Origin: Candidatus Eiseniibacteriota bacterium
Lineage (GTDB): Bacteria; Eisenbacteria; RBG-16-71-46; CAIMUX01
DNA length: 64,000 nt
Direction of reading: 5' to 3'
Assembly (NCBI GenBank): GCA_016712505.1
Contig: JADJQY010000002.1
Coordinates: forward strand, 744,001-808,000
The notes beneath the pieces were generated by a model. The model saw only the letters and a program-made list of their open reading frames with translations. It was not told where the DNA came from and made no database searches. Within the stretch, counting starts at the first letter, position 1, and each line of letters begins with the position of its first letter. The translations under genes and the position numbers were made by a program. Below, in pieces: positions 46,928-55,044 of the stretch.

Positions 46928-47506
46928 ATGCAGAGCCGACTTCAGTTGCCCACCTTCCGACGCTTCGGCATGGCGGCCGGCGTCGCTGCGATCCTGCTCC
47001 TGGCGGGGTGCAGCGACAGTTCCGCCCCCCGTTCGGTGCTCACCGTGACGGAGATCAACAACAACGCGCCGCTCTCGAGCGACGTGCGGAACTTCGGCAC
47101 CGACCGGACCCCGAACACCACCGATGACTTCGTGGTGGAAGATCAGGTCGCGGTCGAGATCCTGAGCGAGGTGCATGACCCCGCGCTCGACGTGTTCCAG
47201 AGCGGACCGTTCGGACACATCTTCATCACCAACTACGAGATCCGCTACGAAAGCGAAGAAGAGATCGAGCCGGTGAGCGGCAGCCTGGCCTGGACCATCC
47301 CGGTCAATACCACCTTCGTGGGGAGTCTGGCGGTCGTACCGGTGGCGCGGAAGGCGGCGCCGCCGCTCAGCGTGCTGGTCAGCGGCGGCGAGATCATCGC
47401 CACTGCCCACATCACCCTCCGCGGCAAGGAGAAGGACTCCAACGCGCCGGTCAAGATCGAGACGCAGCTACCGGTCCACTTCGCCAACTGGGTCGACGGC
47501 AACTAG
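46928..47506 (+). CDS. Small lipoprotein of unknown function
   Basis: A 192-residue protein with a signal and lipobox LLAGC (about residues 24-28). It is followed by a beta-rich domain: VLTVTEINNNAPLSSDV, DFVVEDQVAVEILSEVHD, TNYEIRYESEEE and IIATAHITLRGKEKDS. The alternating strands and absence of catalytic motifs suggest a small Ig-like or transthyretin-like periplasmic domain, but I cannot name a family. GAGGAG stands eight bases before the ATG at 46928. It is the only plus-strand gene in the right 38 kb, flanked by divergent nadB and convergent lpxK, with its own terminator. Confidence 0.8.
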   Translation: MQSRLQLPTFRRFGMAAGVAAILLLAGCSDSSAPRSVLTVTEINNNAPLSSDVRNFGTDRTPNTTDDFVVEDQVAVEILSEVHDPALDVFQSGPFGHIFITNYEIRYESEEEIEPVSGSLAWTIPVNTTFVGSLAVVPVARKAAPPLSVLVSGGEIIATAHITLRGKEKDSNAPVKIETQLPVHFANWVDGN

Positions 47507-47528
47507 GAGTTCGCGACAGCAGTGCGCC

Positions 47529-47563
47529 AGGCGCCCCCTGAGGAATCAGCGGGGCGCCTTTTC
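47529..47563 (+). terminator. Rho-independent terminator of the lipoprotein gene
   Basis: AGGCGCCCC (47529-47537) pairs with GGGGCGCCT (47551-47559), with inner CTGA/TCAG and a T-tract at 47559-47562. The 3' arm lies inside the last codons of lpxK on the other strand. Confidence 0.85.
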
Positions 47564-48622
47564 GTTGGCGTAGCGGAGCAGCCAGTCGGCCCACGCGGGT
47601 TCCTCCCCCTCCCAGACGAGCGAGCGTTCGAGCAACGTCAGGCGTTCCGGGAGCACCGGGAGTTCGCGCAGCTTCACCCAGTCCTTGCGCGTCACCACGA
47701 CCGGCAGACCAGCGGCCTGGGCCGGAAGCCGGGACAGATCGTCCCCCGCCCAGCGGTGATGATCGGGCCGGAACAACGCCACCGCGACCGGATGCCCGAG
47801 TGCCAGCAAGGCAGCCTCGAGCCGCTCCGGGTGGGCGATCCCGGCGGCGAGCACGACCGACTCGCCCCGGTCCGCCGGCCTTCCGCGCAGCGTGGTGAGC
47901 GCCGGAACGCCGCGACAGATCGAGACCGGGGCGTCGGTCAGGACGTGGAGCGCAGCGAGGTCGGAACCGGGCGGCGGATCGACCAGGACCACGCGGGTCG
48001 CCCGGCGGAGAGCGGAGGGAGGTTCGCGCAGCGGTCCACGGGGCAGGAGCCTCTGGTTCGCCAGCGGCGCGGCACCATTCAGGCAGACCACGGAGGCGTC
48101 GAGGGCAAGGGCCCGCTGCTGGAACCCATCGTCGAGCAGGAGCAGTCGCGCGCCCTCAGCGGTGGCGGCGCGGGCGGTGCGATGGCGATCGGAACCGACC
48201 CAGATCGCCACCCCGTGCGGGCCGAGCAACTCGGCCAGGAGGACCGGTTCGTCGCCGTAGCGCTGCGTCGCGTCACGCGGCGCTGGGTGCGGAACGCGCT
48301 CCGCTCCGCGACCAACCGTTCCTCCATACCCACGGGAGAGCACTGCGGTGGGCAGGCCGACACCGCGCGCCAAGGTGGCCAACGTGGCCACGAGTGGAGT
48401 CTTCCCCACCCCCCCGGCCTCGATCCCGCCCACGGCGATCACCGCCGTGGAGACCCTCGCCGGTCGCCACGGCCCAAGGCCGCGCGCCCCGTTCCGGGCG
48501 GCGACCAGGCCGCGGTAGGCCCATTCCGCCGGAGCGAGCACGACAGAGAGTACCCGCGCGTCGACCCCGTCCGGACCGCGCGGGGACCAGAGCCGCTCCA
48601 GGAGCGAGGGGCCGCGATTCAT
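47546..48622 (-). CDS. lpxK: Tetraacyldisaccharide 4'-kinase
   Basis: A 358-residue inner-membrane-associated kinase that phosphorylates the 4' position of the lipid A disaccharide. An N-terminal amphipathic/hydrophobic helix (LSVVLAPAEWAYRGL) leads to the P-loop in VGGIEAGGVGKTPLVATLA (about 64-78). Then come SRGYGG, DEPVLLAE and LLLDDGFQQRALALD, the conserved DDGFQ box. It is the last gene of the lpx supercluster and overlaps waaA by four bases (ATGA). Its C-terminal codons overlap a convergent terminator. Confidence 0.93.
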   Translation of the reverse strand: MNRGPSLLERLWSPRGPDGVDARVLSVVLAPAEWAYRGLVAARNGARGLGPWRPARVSTAVIAVGGIEAGGVGKTPLVATLATLARGVGLPTAVLSRGYGGTVGRGAERVPHPAPRDATQRYGDEPVLLAELLGPHGVAIWVGSDRHRTARAATAEGARLLLLDDGFQQRALALDASVVCLNGAAPLANQRLLPRGPLREPPSALRRATRVVLVDPPPGSDLAALHVLTDAPVSICRGVPALTTLRGRPADRGESVVLAAGIAHPERLEAALLALGHPVAVALFRPDHHRWAGDDLSRLPAQAAGLPVVVTRKDWVKLRELPVLPERLTLLERSLVWEGEEPAWADWLLRYANEKAPR

Positions 48623-49911
48623 TCTGCTCTTCCTTTTGGCCCTAGCGCCCAGCCCGATTCCGCGAGTCTCCGCCAGGCGCGCTCGGCGGCGCCGCCCAGA
48701 TCGTCTGCCGCCGCGCGCGCCGCCGCGCCGGCCGTCTCGCGCGCCAGCGGATCGGAAAGCCAGGGAGTGATCGCCTCGGGGATCGCCTCCGCGGAGGCCA
48801 AGCGCACCCCCCCACCGCGCGCCAGCAGGCAGTCGGCGACGTCGCGCACGTTGCCTTCGTATGGACCGAAGAGCACCGGTACGCCCAGGGCCGCCGGTTC
48901 GAAGAGGCTGTGGCCGCCGATCGGCACGAATGTCCCTCCGACGATCGCGATGTCCGCCCTGGAGTACCAGGCACGAAGCTCGCCGTGGAGATCGAGGACG
49001 AGGAGATCCGGGGCGCTAACCTGGGATTCTGGCTCGAACTCGGACCGGGTCTCCCAGCCGGCGTAGGCGGCGGCATCGGACCGGCGTTCGGGACGGAATC
49101 CGGCCGCCGTGGCGCGCGCGACCCAGAGATCGCCCTCGTGCAGGTGTCGCGGCGCCAGCACCACGCGCGGAAATGGCGGCCGCCCCGCAATGCCGGCAAG
49201 CGCCGACAGGACCGCCTCCTCGCCGCGGCGAAGACTCCCGACCACGATCAGCGGGCGCCCACCACGGGCGCCCCTGAGCTCCGAGGATGTCTCGGGATCG
49301 AGGCGATACTTCACATTTCCGTCCATCACCACGGTGTGGAATCCGAGCGCACGGAAGCGTGCCGCGTCGCGCGGGCTCTGGGCGCTCACCGGCAGGGCGG
49401 GGTCGAGGCAGGCACGGAGGGCGGAGCGCCAGAGTCCGAGCCGACGCCAGTTGCGATCGGAGAGACGGCCGCTCACCAGCGTGCGCGGCAGGCCGGCCCG
49501 GCGGCAGAGGTCGAGAGTGACCGGCCAGAGCTCGGTCTCGAGGATCACCAGGGCGCGCGGCTGCGCGCGGCGTAGAAACGTCCGAACGCAGAGGTCGAGA
49601 TCGAGTGGGGCGAAACGGACCTCGATCGCGGGCCCTAGCCGCTCGGCGGCCCGACGTCGCGCGGACGTCGACGTGACAGTGACCAGCACCGGGGTGGGAC
49701 GCGCGGCACCGGCGGCCGCGAGGAGGGAGCGAAGCGCCTCGACCTCGCCAAGCGAGGCGGCGTGGAACCAGACCCCACCGGCCGGCGGTGGGGCGATCCG
49801 CCCGAACCGCTCGGCCATCTCCGCCGGGTGTTTCCAACCTCTCCAGATCAGGAGCGGCGCACCGATCACCGCCAGTAGCCCCGTGAGCAGGCGGTACAGG
49901 AGGAGGATCAT
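48619..49911 (-). CDS. waaA: 3-deoxy-D-manno-octulosonic acid (Kdo) transferase
   Basis: A 430-residue GT-B enzyme that adds Kdo to lipid IVA. The N-terminal membrane anchor (LLLYRLLTGLLAVIGAPLLIW) is followed by WFHAASLGEVEALRSLL, VTVTSTSARRRAAERLG, ILETELWPVTLDLCRRAGLP and, in the donor lobe, IVVGSLRRGEEA, VLAPRHLHEGD and GGTFVPIGGHSLFEPAALGVPVLFGPYEGNV. These are the standard WaaA/KdtA motifs, and the length is normal. Kdo synthesis genes are not in the window. It overlaps both neighbours by four bases. Confidence 0.94.
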   Translation of the reverse strand: MILLLYRLLTGLLAVIGAPLLIWRGWKHPAEMAERFGRIAPPPAGGVWFHAASLGEVEALRSLLAAAGAARPTPVLVTVTSTSARRRAAERLGPAIEVRFAPLDLDLCVRTFLRRAQPRALVILETELWPVTLDLCRRAGLPRTLVSGRLSDRNWRRLGLWRSALRACLDPALPVSAQSPRDAARFRALGFHTVVMDGNVKYRLDPETSSELRGARGGRPLIVVGSLRRGEEAVLSALAGIAGRPPFPRVVLAPRHLHEGDLWVARATAAGFRPERRSDAAAYAGWETRSEFEPESQVSAPDLLVLDLHGELRAWYSRADIAIVGGTFVPIGGHSLFEPAALGVPVLFGPYEGNVRDVADCLLARGGGVRLASAEAIPEAITPWLSDPLARETAGAAARAAADDLGGAAERAWRRLAESGWALGPKGRAE

Positions 49912-50597
49912 GGTTCGCCCGCCTCTTCGGCCCAGAGATCTGCCGCCTGTTGCAGACTGAGCATCGCCTCTTGCACCGTGGCGGTCCAGCCGGCGATCAG
50001 GGCGTTCGGCTCGATCGCATCGGGCAGGGAGATCGGCGCTCCGACGAAAATGCGCACCCGGGCGAAGGGCAGCGGCACGAGGAAGCGATCCCAGCTCCTC
50101 AGTCGCTTCCGCGCTCGCGCTCCGCTCGCCAGGGGCACGATCGGCACCCCGGCGCGTTGGGCGACGAGCAGCACGCCGGGTTGGAGCTGGTGACGGGGGC
50201 CACGCGGACCGTCCGGTGTGATGGCCACCGGCGCCGTCTCGGCCACTCGAGTCAAGGCGAGTAACGCCCGCAGTCCGCCCCGACTCGAGCTGCCCCGAGC
50301 CGTTCCGATGCCGAGGCGATGGATGATCTGCGAGATGATCTCCCCGTCGGCGCTCTCGCTGACCAGCACGGTGATCTCCCGGCCCCGAAAGCCCCAGCAG
50401 AGCGGCAGGATGTTGTGGTGCCAGAAGGCGAGGGCGACGCGCGCGCGTCGCTCGAGGAGCGGCGCGGCGGCGGGATCGATCTCCCAGTCAATCCGCCAGG
50501 TGGAGGCAAGCAACCGGACCAGCAGGCTGCCGAGTCGTCCGTACCAGACATACCGCGCCTGCCGGGAGCGCGCCGTCACCGGGCGAGGCGCGATCAC
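49908..50597 (-). CDS. DUF374 lysophospholipid acyltransferase-like protein
   Basis: A 229-residue acyltransferase-fold protein with VALAFWHHNILPLCWGFRG, the catalytic-type ESADGEIISQIIHRLGIGTARGSSSRGGLRAL block and VAITPDGPRGPRHQLQPGVLLVAQRAGVPIVPL. The PDGPRGP string and missing classic HxxxxD identify DUF374 rather than LpxL. Members of this family sit in lpx clusters of Bacteroidota and other diderms lacking LpxL/LpxM and are thought to be late lipid A or glycerolipid acyltransferases; here that is inferred from position. The GTG at 50597 overlaps the lpxB stop. Confidence 0.83.
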   Translation of the reverse strand: MIAPRPVTARSRQARYVWYGRLGSLLVRLLASTWRIDWEIDPAAAPLLERRARVALAFWHHNILPLCWGFRGREITVLVSESADGEIISQIIHRLGIGTARGSSSRGGLRALLALTRVAETAPVAITPDGPRGPRHQLQPGVLLVAQRAGVPIVPLASGARARKRLRSWDRFLVPLPFARVRIFVGAPISLPDAIEPNALIAGWTATVQEAMLSLQQAADLWAEEAGEP

Positions 50598-51739
50598 GCC
50601 GGCCCCAGCGCCTCATCGAGAATCGCGGCTGCGCGTTCCGCCGCGCCGGGCGGCCCCAGGCGTCGTCGAACCTCTTCGAGGCCGCTGAGCAGCGCGGCAC
50701 GTTCCGGTCCCGGTTCGAGCAGCGGCGCCAATACATCGGCCACCGCGCCCGGGGTTGCGTCATCCTGGATCAATTCGGGATAGAGGCGTCGCTCGGCCAC
50801 CAGGTTGGCCATTGCGATGTGGGGCACGCGGACCAATCGACGCGCGATCGCATAGGTCAGGGGGTGGGTGCGGTAGACCACCACGGTCGGAATGCCGAGC
50901 AGTGCCGCCTCGACGGTCACGGTGCCGGAAGCGACCAGAGCCGCATCGGCCGCGCGCAGGGCATCCTGACCGCTGAGGGTCGGGGTTGGCCCCTCGAGGT
51001 CCAGACCGGCCAGCTCGCGCGGGCCGATATGATTCGCGCGCCCAACGACCCACTGCACCGGTGGGAGCCCGGAGGCACGCCGCCGCCGATCGATCTCGGC
51101 CCGCGTCGACCCGAGCAGCGGGGCGATGCGGGTGACCTCGGACCTCCGGCTGCCGGGCAACAGCGCCACCACCGGCCCGGCGGCGTCGAGTCCCGCTTCG
51201 TGCCGCAATTGCGCGCGGTGACCCGCGGCGGGCGGCGCGAGTTCGTCGACCAGCGGATGCCCCACCCAGGTCGCGGGCACCCCGCGGTCGCGAAAGAACC
51301 GCTCCTCGAAGGGAAAGATCACCAGCACCCGTTCGGTCAGCCGCCGCAGCACTTCGACCCGCTCCTCGCGCCAGGCCCAGACCTGGGGGCTGATGTACCA
51401 GATCGTGCGCACCCCCGCCCGGCGCGCAGTCGGAAGCACCCGAAAGTTGAAATCCGGAAAGTCGATCGGCACGAACAGGTCGGGCTTCGTGGTGGAGATC
51501 TCCCGCTTCACCTCTGCGATGGCCCGGAGCAGGACGGGCAGACGCGACAGCACCTCGAAGAGCCCGACCACCGCGAGCTTCTGGCTGTGCAGGATCAGCC
51601 GGACGCCGGCGGCCTGCATGGCATCGCCGCCGACCCCGATCAACTCGAGGTCGCTCCGCCGGGCCTGAAGCGCCTGAGCGAGCAACGCCCCGTGCAAGTC
51701 GCCGGACGCCTCCCCCGCGAGGAGAAAGACGCGCTTCAC
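50594..51739 (-). CDS. lpxB: Lipid A disaccharide synthase
   Basis: A 381-residue GT19 enzyme that joins UDP-diacyl-GlcN and lipid X. It shows VFLLAGEASGDLHGALLAQAL, LELIGVGGDAMQAAGVRL, PIDFPDFNFRVLPTARRAGVRTIWYISPQVWAWREERV, VGHPLVDEL, ALLPGSRRSEVTRIAPLL and ASGTVTVEAALLGIPTVVVYRTHPLTY. All are LpxB hallmarks. The GTG at 51739 overlaps the stop of the upstream oxidoreductase (GTGA). No LpxH or LpxI hydrolase gene, needed to make lipid X, is in the cluster. The long frame running further upstream is out of phase with the oxidoreductase and spurious. Confidence 0.94.
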   Translation of the reverse strand: MKRVFLLAGEASGDLHGALLAQALQARRSDLELIGVGGDAMQAAGVRLILHSQKLAVVGLFEVLSRLPVLLRAIAEVKREISTTKPDLFVPIDFPDFNFRVLPTARRAGVRTIWYISPQVWAWREERVEVLRRLTERVLVIFPFEERFFRDRGVPATWVGHPLVDELAPPAAGHRAQLRHEAGLDAAGPVVALLPGSRRSEVTRIAPLLGSTRAEIDRRRRASGLPPVQWVVGRANHIGPRELAGLDLEGPTPTLSGQDALRAADAALVASGTVTVEAALLGIPTVVVYRTHPLTYAIARRLVRVPHIAMANLVAERRLYPELIQDDATPGAVADVLAPLLEPGPERAALLSGLEEVRRRLGPPGAAERAAAILDEALGPA

Positions 51740-52776
51740 GCTCCCTCTCGGGATCGGGCCGCGAGCGCCGCGAGCGAGTCCCGCACACAGCGACGCACCT
51801 CGAGCGCCACCTCGAGATTGCGCAGTCCGTCCGCACCGCTCGCCCCCTCGAGCGGCGCCCCGCGAACCGCGCGGACGAAGTCGCGGAGTTCCTCCAGCAA
51901 GGCATTCCCGGTGGCCACGGGGACACTTCCATGCCGCAGCCTGAGGCCGCGGGAGCGGAGTTCGGCCATGAGCATCTCTTCCGCGCTGACCGGAGCGCCC
52001 CCCGGATCGAGCGGCGCGTCGATCCCGATCGACTCGAGGATCACCTCCTCGACCTTGGCCTCGAGCAGGTCGACCGACACGTACCGCTGGGCCCCGAAGA
52101 ATCGGATCTTGCGCGTCCGCTCGCGCGAGACTCGGCTGGCGGTGAGATTGGCCACCGCCCCGCTTTCGAAGCGAATCCGGGCGTTCGCGATGTCCTCCCC
52201 CGCGGTGAGGACCGGCACCCCGACGGCGTCGATGGAGCGGATCGGATCGCGCAGCAGGGAGAGAGTGATGTCGAGATCGTGGATCATGAGATCGAGGACC
52301 ACGTCGACATCGAGGCCGCGCTCCACGAAAGGGGCGAGTCGATGCGACTCGATGAAGTGCGGCGCACGGAGCGAAGGGAGAGCGGCACGGAAAGCCGGGT
52401 TCCACCGTTCGGTCTGCCCGACGGCCAACACCCGCTGCCGGCGCTGGGCCAGCGCGACCAGCGCCCGTCCCTCCTCCGCCGTGGTGGTGATCGGCTTCTC
52501 GATCAGCACATGCTTGCCGGCGTCGAGTCCGGCGGTCGCCACGTCGGCGTGCGAGCTGGTCGGGGTGGCGATCGACCAGGCCTCCGCTTCGGCCAGCGCC
52601 TGCGCCAGATCGGTGCGGCCGGGCACGTCGAACTCCGTCCCCACCGCGGCGGCACGTTCCTCGTTCAGATCGACGACACAGATGAGCTGGGCCTCGGGCA
52701 TCTCCCGGTACAGCTTCGCGTGGAAGCGACCGAGATGACCACACCCGATGACCGCGATCGATACCGGCGCGGACAT
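51736..52776 (-). CDS. Gfo/Idh/MocA oxidoreductase, candidate UDP-GlcNAc 3-dehydrogenase (GnnA-like)
   Basis: A 346-residue NAD(P)-dependent oxidoreductase. The Rossmann head has VAVIGCGHLGRFHA-type sequence (IAVIGCGHLGRFHAKLY) and VVDLNEERA. Then come SIATPTSSHADVATAGLDAGKHVLIEKPI with the catalytic Lys of the EKP motif, VGQTERWNPAF, and the dimer-forming beta domain with LDLMIHDLDITLSLL. Position is informative: in Acidithiobacillus the lpxA-lpxB gap holds gnnA and gnnB, which convert UDP-GlcNAc to its 3-amino analogue for amide-linked lipid A. Here only the dehydrogenase-like gene is present; a GnnB/WbpE-type aminotransferase lies at 9696-10811. AGGAGG precedes the ATG at 52776. Specificity is inference. 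Confidence 0.8.
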   Translation of the reverse strand: MSAPVSIAVIGCGHLGRFHAKLYREMPEAQLICVVDLNEERAAAVGTEFDVPGRTDLAQALAEAEAWSIATPTSSHADVATAGLDAGKHVLIEKPITTTAEEGRALVALAQRRQRVLAVGQTERWNPAFRAALPSLRAPHFIESHRLAPFVERGLDVDVVLDLMIHDLDITLSLLRDPIRSIDAVGVPVLTAGEDIANARIRFESGAVANLTASRVSRERTRKIRFFGAQRYVSVDLLEAKVEEVILESIGIDAPLDPGGAPVSAEEMLMAELRSRGLRLRHGSVPVATGNALLEELRDFVRAVRGAPLEGASGADGLRNLEVALEVRRCVRDSLAALAARSREGA

Positions 52777-52871
52777 CCGAACCTCCTGCGCGGCCCGTGC
52801 GGGTCGCGGCTTGCGCTTGAATCCATGGACCGCCGCCCCTAAGCGGGGCGCGATCGTGCCCCGAACCCGCT

Positions 52872-53666
52872 CTAGGCCGCGCCGTGGCGGGATGGGCGGT
52901 GCAGGCCGCGCTCGGAGCGTTCGACGAAACTCAGGAAGAGCTCCACTTCCGGACTGCCGGGGAACTCCTCGCGGATCTTCGCGACCGCATCCTTGAGGAG
53001 AAGACTCGAGCGGAAGAAGAGCCGGTAGAGCCGCTTCAGATTCGAGATCGCCTCCGGGGAGAACCCGCGCCGCTCCAGACCGATGCTGTTGATGCCGGTC
53101 ACGCGCAGCGGGCTTCCCGCCGCCTTGAGGTACGGCGCCAGATCCATCGGAACGCGGGACCCTCCGCCGATCATGACATGCTCGCCGATCTTGGCGAACT
53201 GATGCACCACGGTCACGCCACCGATGATCGCCCAGTCTCCGACCTCGATGTGGCCGGCGAGGTTCACGGAGTTGGCCAGGATCACCTGGTCCCCGAGCCG
53301 GCAGTTATGCGCCACGTGGGCGTACGCCATGATGAGGTTGTTCTTCCCCACCACGGTGCTCTCGTGCTCGTCGGTCGCCCGGTTCACGGTGGCGTACTCC
53401 CGGATCACGGTGCCGGCGCCGATCGAAACCCGGGCTTCTCCGCCCCGGTACTTCAGATCCTGGGGGGCAGTGCCGACCACCGCGCCGTGGTGCAACCGGC
53501 AGCCGGGGCCGATCTCGGTCCGCCCCTCGACCAACACCATCGAGTCCAACACCGCGCCCGCACCGATCCGAACGTTCGGGCCGACCTGGCACCAGGGGCC
53601 TACAACCGCGTCCTCGGCGATCTCGGCGCCGGACGCGATCCTCGCGGAGGGGTCGATCTTCGCCAT
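52872..53666 (-). CDS. lpxA: UDP-N-acetylglucosamine acyltransferase
   Basis: A 264-residue left-handed beta-helix enzyme that puts the first 3-hydroxyacyl chain on UDP-GlcNAc (or UDP-GlcNAc3N). Hexapeptide repeats run from residue 5 to about 185. The catalytic histidine is in NLIMAYAHVAHNCRLGD (about residue 125), with GGVTVVHQFAKIGEHVMIGGGSRVPMDLAPY and a C-terminal helical bundle (GINSIGLERRGFSPEAISNLKRLYR). AGGGAAGGAG precedes the ATG. The 95-base gap to the next gene contains a CGCCCC-TAAGC-GGGGCG hairpin (52834-52850) that may attenuate. Confidence 0.94.
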   Translation of the reverse strand: MAKIDPSARIASGAEIAEDAVVGPWCQVGPNVRIGAGAVLDSMVLVEGRTEIGPGCRLHHGAVVGTAPQDLKYRGGEARVSIGAGTVIREYATVNRATDEHESTVVGKNNLIMAYAHVAHNCRLGDQVILANSVNLAGHIEVGDWAIIGGVTVVHQFAKIGEHVMIGGGSRVPMDLAPYLKAAGSPLRVTGINSIGLERRGFSPEAISNLKRLYRLFFRSSLLLKDAVAKIREEFPGSPEVELFLSFVERSERGLHRPSRHGAA

Positions 53667-53679
53667 CTGCTCTCCTTCC

Positions 53680-55044
53680 CTAGCGGTCCACGATGGTGGA
53701 CATGAACTCCGCTTCCGCCACCAGCGCCCCCCGGACGTACGCCTTGCCGTCCATGCGACAGATCCGCCCCTTGAGTTTCCCCATGGTCAGATCGAACACC
53801 AGTTGGTCGCCAGGCAAGACCGGGCGTCGGAAGCGCGCGTTGTCGATGCCGAGGAAATACATCAGCTTGGAACTGGGGTCGTCGACCGTGTGCAGGAGGA
53901 GCACGCCTCCCGCCTGGGCCATCGCCTCCAGGATGAGCACGCCGGGCATGATCGGGTGGCCCGGGAAATGCCCCTGAAAGAACGGTTCGTTGATCGTGAC
54001 GCACTTCTGGCCGATCACCCGGCGTCCGGGTTGAAGCAGCAGAATGCGGTCCACCAGGAGCAGCGGATAGCGATGGGGCATGATCTCCAGGACCTTCGAG
54101 ATATCGAAGTAGGTCTCCCCCATCAGCCGTTCGTAAAGCGCGGGACCCTCGAGTGTCGCGGCCATCTGCTGGACGAACCGGACGTTGGTTCCGTGTCCGG
54201 AGCGGATCGCGTGGATGTGCCCCCGGATCGGTCGCCCGAGCAGGGAAAGATCGCCGAGCAGGTCGAGCAGCTTGTGGCGCACGAACTCGTCCGGGAAGCG
54301 GAGCCCTCCCTCGGTCAGCACCTCATCGCCCCGGACGACCACGGCATTCTGCAGGGTCCCACCGCGGATCAGGCCGGCCCGCCGCAGGTTTTCCACATAC
54401 TCCCAGAGGGCAAAGGTTCGGGCGGGCGCAATCTCGCGGCAGTAGGACTCGGGCGTGATCTCGACACTGAGATGCTGCGCGCCGATGAGCGGATTGTCGT
54501 ACTTGATGGTGCAGGAGAGGCGGAAACCGTCGTGTGGGGTGGCGATGATCTGGGTATCGCCGCTGGTGAGCACGATCGGATCGGTGACCACGAACGGATC
54601 GCGGGCCGCGGGCTGCTCCTCGATCCCCGCCTCCTGCAGAGCGAACGCCACCGCGCGGGCGCTGCCGTCACTCGGCTCGGGCGCTTCCATGCCGTCCGAC
54701 TCGATCCGCAGGTTGTCGATCCCGAGCCCGTGGAGGGCGGAGAGAACATGTTCGATCGTATGGATCTCCGCCTCACCTTGCCGGATCACCGTACGCCGCA
54801 GTGCGCCGGTGTCGAGCCGGGCGTTCTCCGGCCGGACGGCGATCTCCGGGTGCCCTGGCAGGTCGGTTCGCACGATGACGATTCCGCTGTTCGGTGGCGC
54901 GGGGAGAAACCGGAACGAACACTCGACCCCGGTGTGAATCCCGACTCCCTTGAATGTCGCTTCGCGGCGCAGGGTGCGCTGACTCGCCGCCGCGGGTGTC
55001 CCTGCGCTCTGCTCAGTGGCACGCGCGGGTCGCTCTTCCTTCAC
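53680..55044 (-). CDS. lpxC-fabZ: Bifunctional UDP-3-O-acyl-GlcNAc deacetylase / 3-hydroxyacyl-ACP dehydratase (LpxC-FabZ fusion)
   Basis: A 454-residue natural fusion. The LpxC half (about 20-300) has the zinc histidines in HTIEHVLSALHGLGIDN and FVRHKLLDLLGDL (H and D) and the general-acid His in HAIRSGHGTN. The FabZ half (about 312-454) has DISKVLEIMPHRYPLLLVDRI with the active His and GHPIMPGVLILEAMAQAGGVLL with the active Glu. This fusion is known from Bacteroidota, Chlorobi and related diderms, and it ties lipid A commitment to fatty acid elongation in one polypeptide. GTG at 55044 has AGGAGGAG upstream and overlaps the lpxD stop. Confidence 0.95.
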   Translation of the reverse strand: MKEERPARATEQSAGTPAAASQRTLRREATFKGVGIHTGVECSFRFLPAPPNSGIVIVRTDLPGHPEIAVRPENARLDTGALRRTVIRQGEAEIHTIEHVLSALHGLGIDNLRIESDGMEAPEPSDGSARAVAFALQEAGIEEQPAARDPFVVTDPIVLTSGDTQIIATPHDGFRLSCTIKYDNPLIGAQHLSVEITPESYCREIAPARTFALWEYVENLRRAGLIRGGTLQNAVVVRGDEVLTEGGLRFPDEFVRHKLLDLLGDLSLLGRPIRGHIHAIRSGHGTNVRFVQQMAATLEGPALYERLMGETYFDISKVLEIMPHRYPLLLVDRILLLQPGRRVIGQKCVTINEPFFQGHFPGHPIMPGVLILEAMAQAGGVLLLHTVDDPSSKLMYFLGIDNARFRRPVLPGDQLVFDLTMGKLKGRICRMDGKAYVRGALVAEAEFMSTIVDR

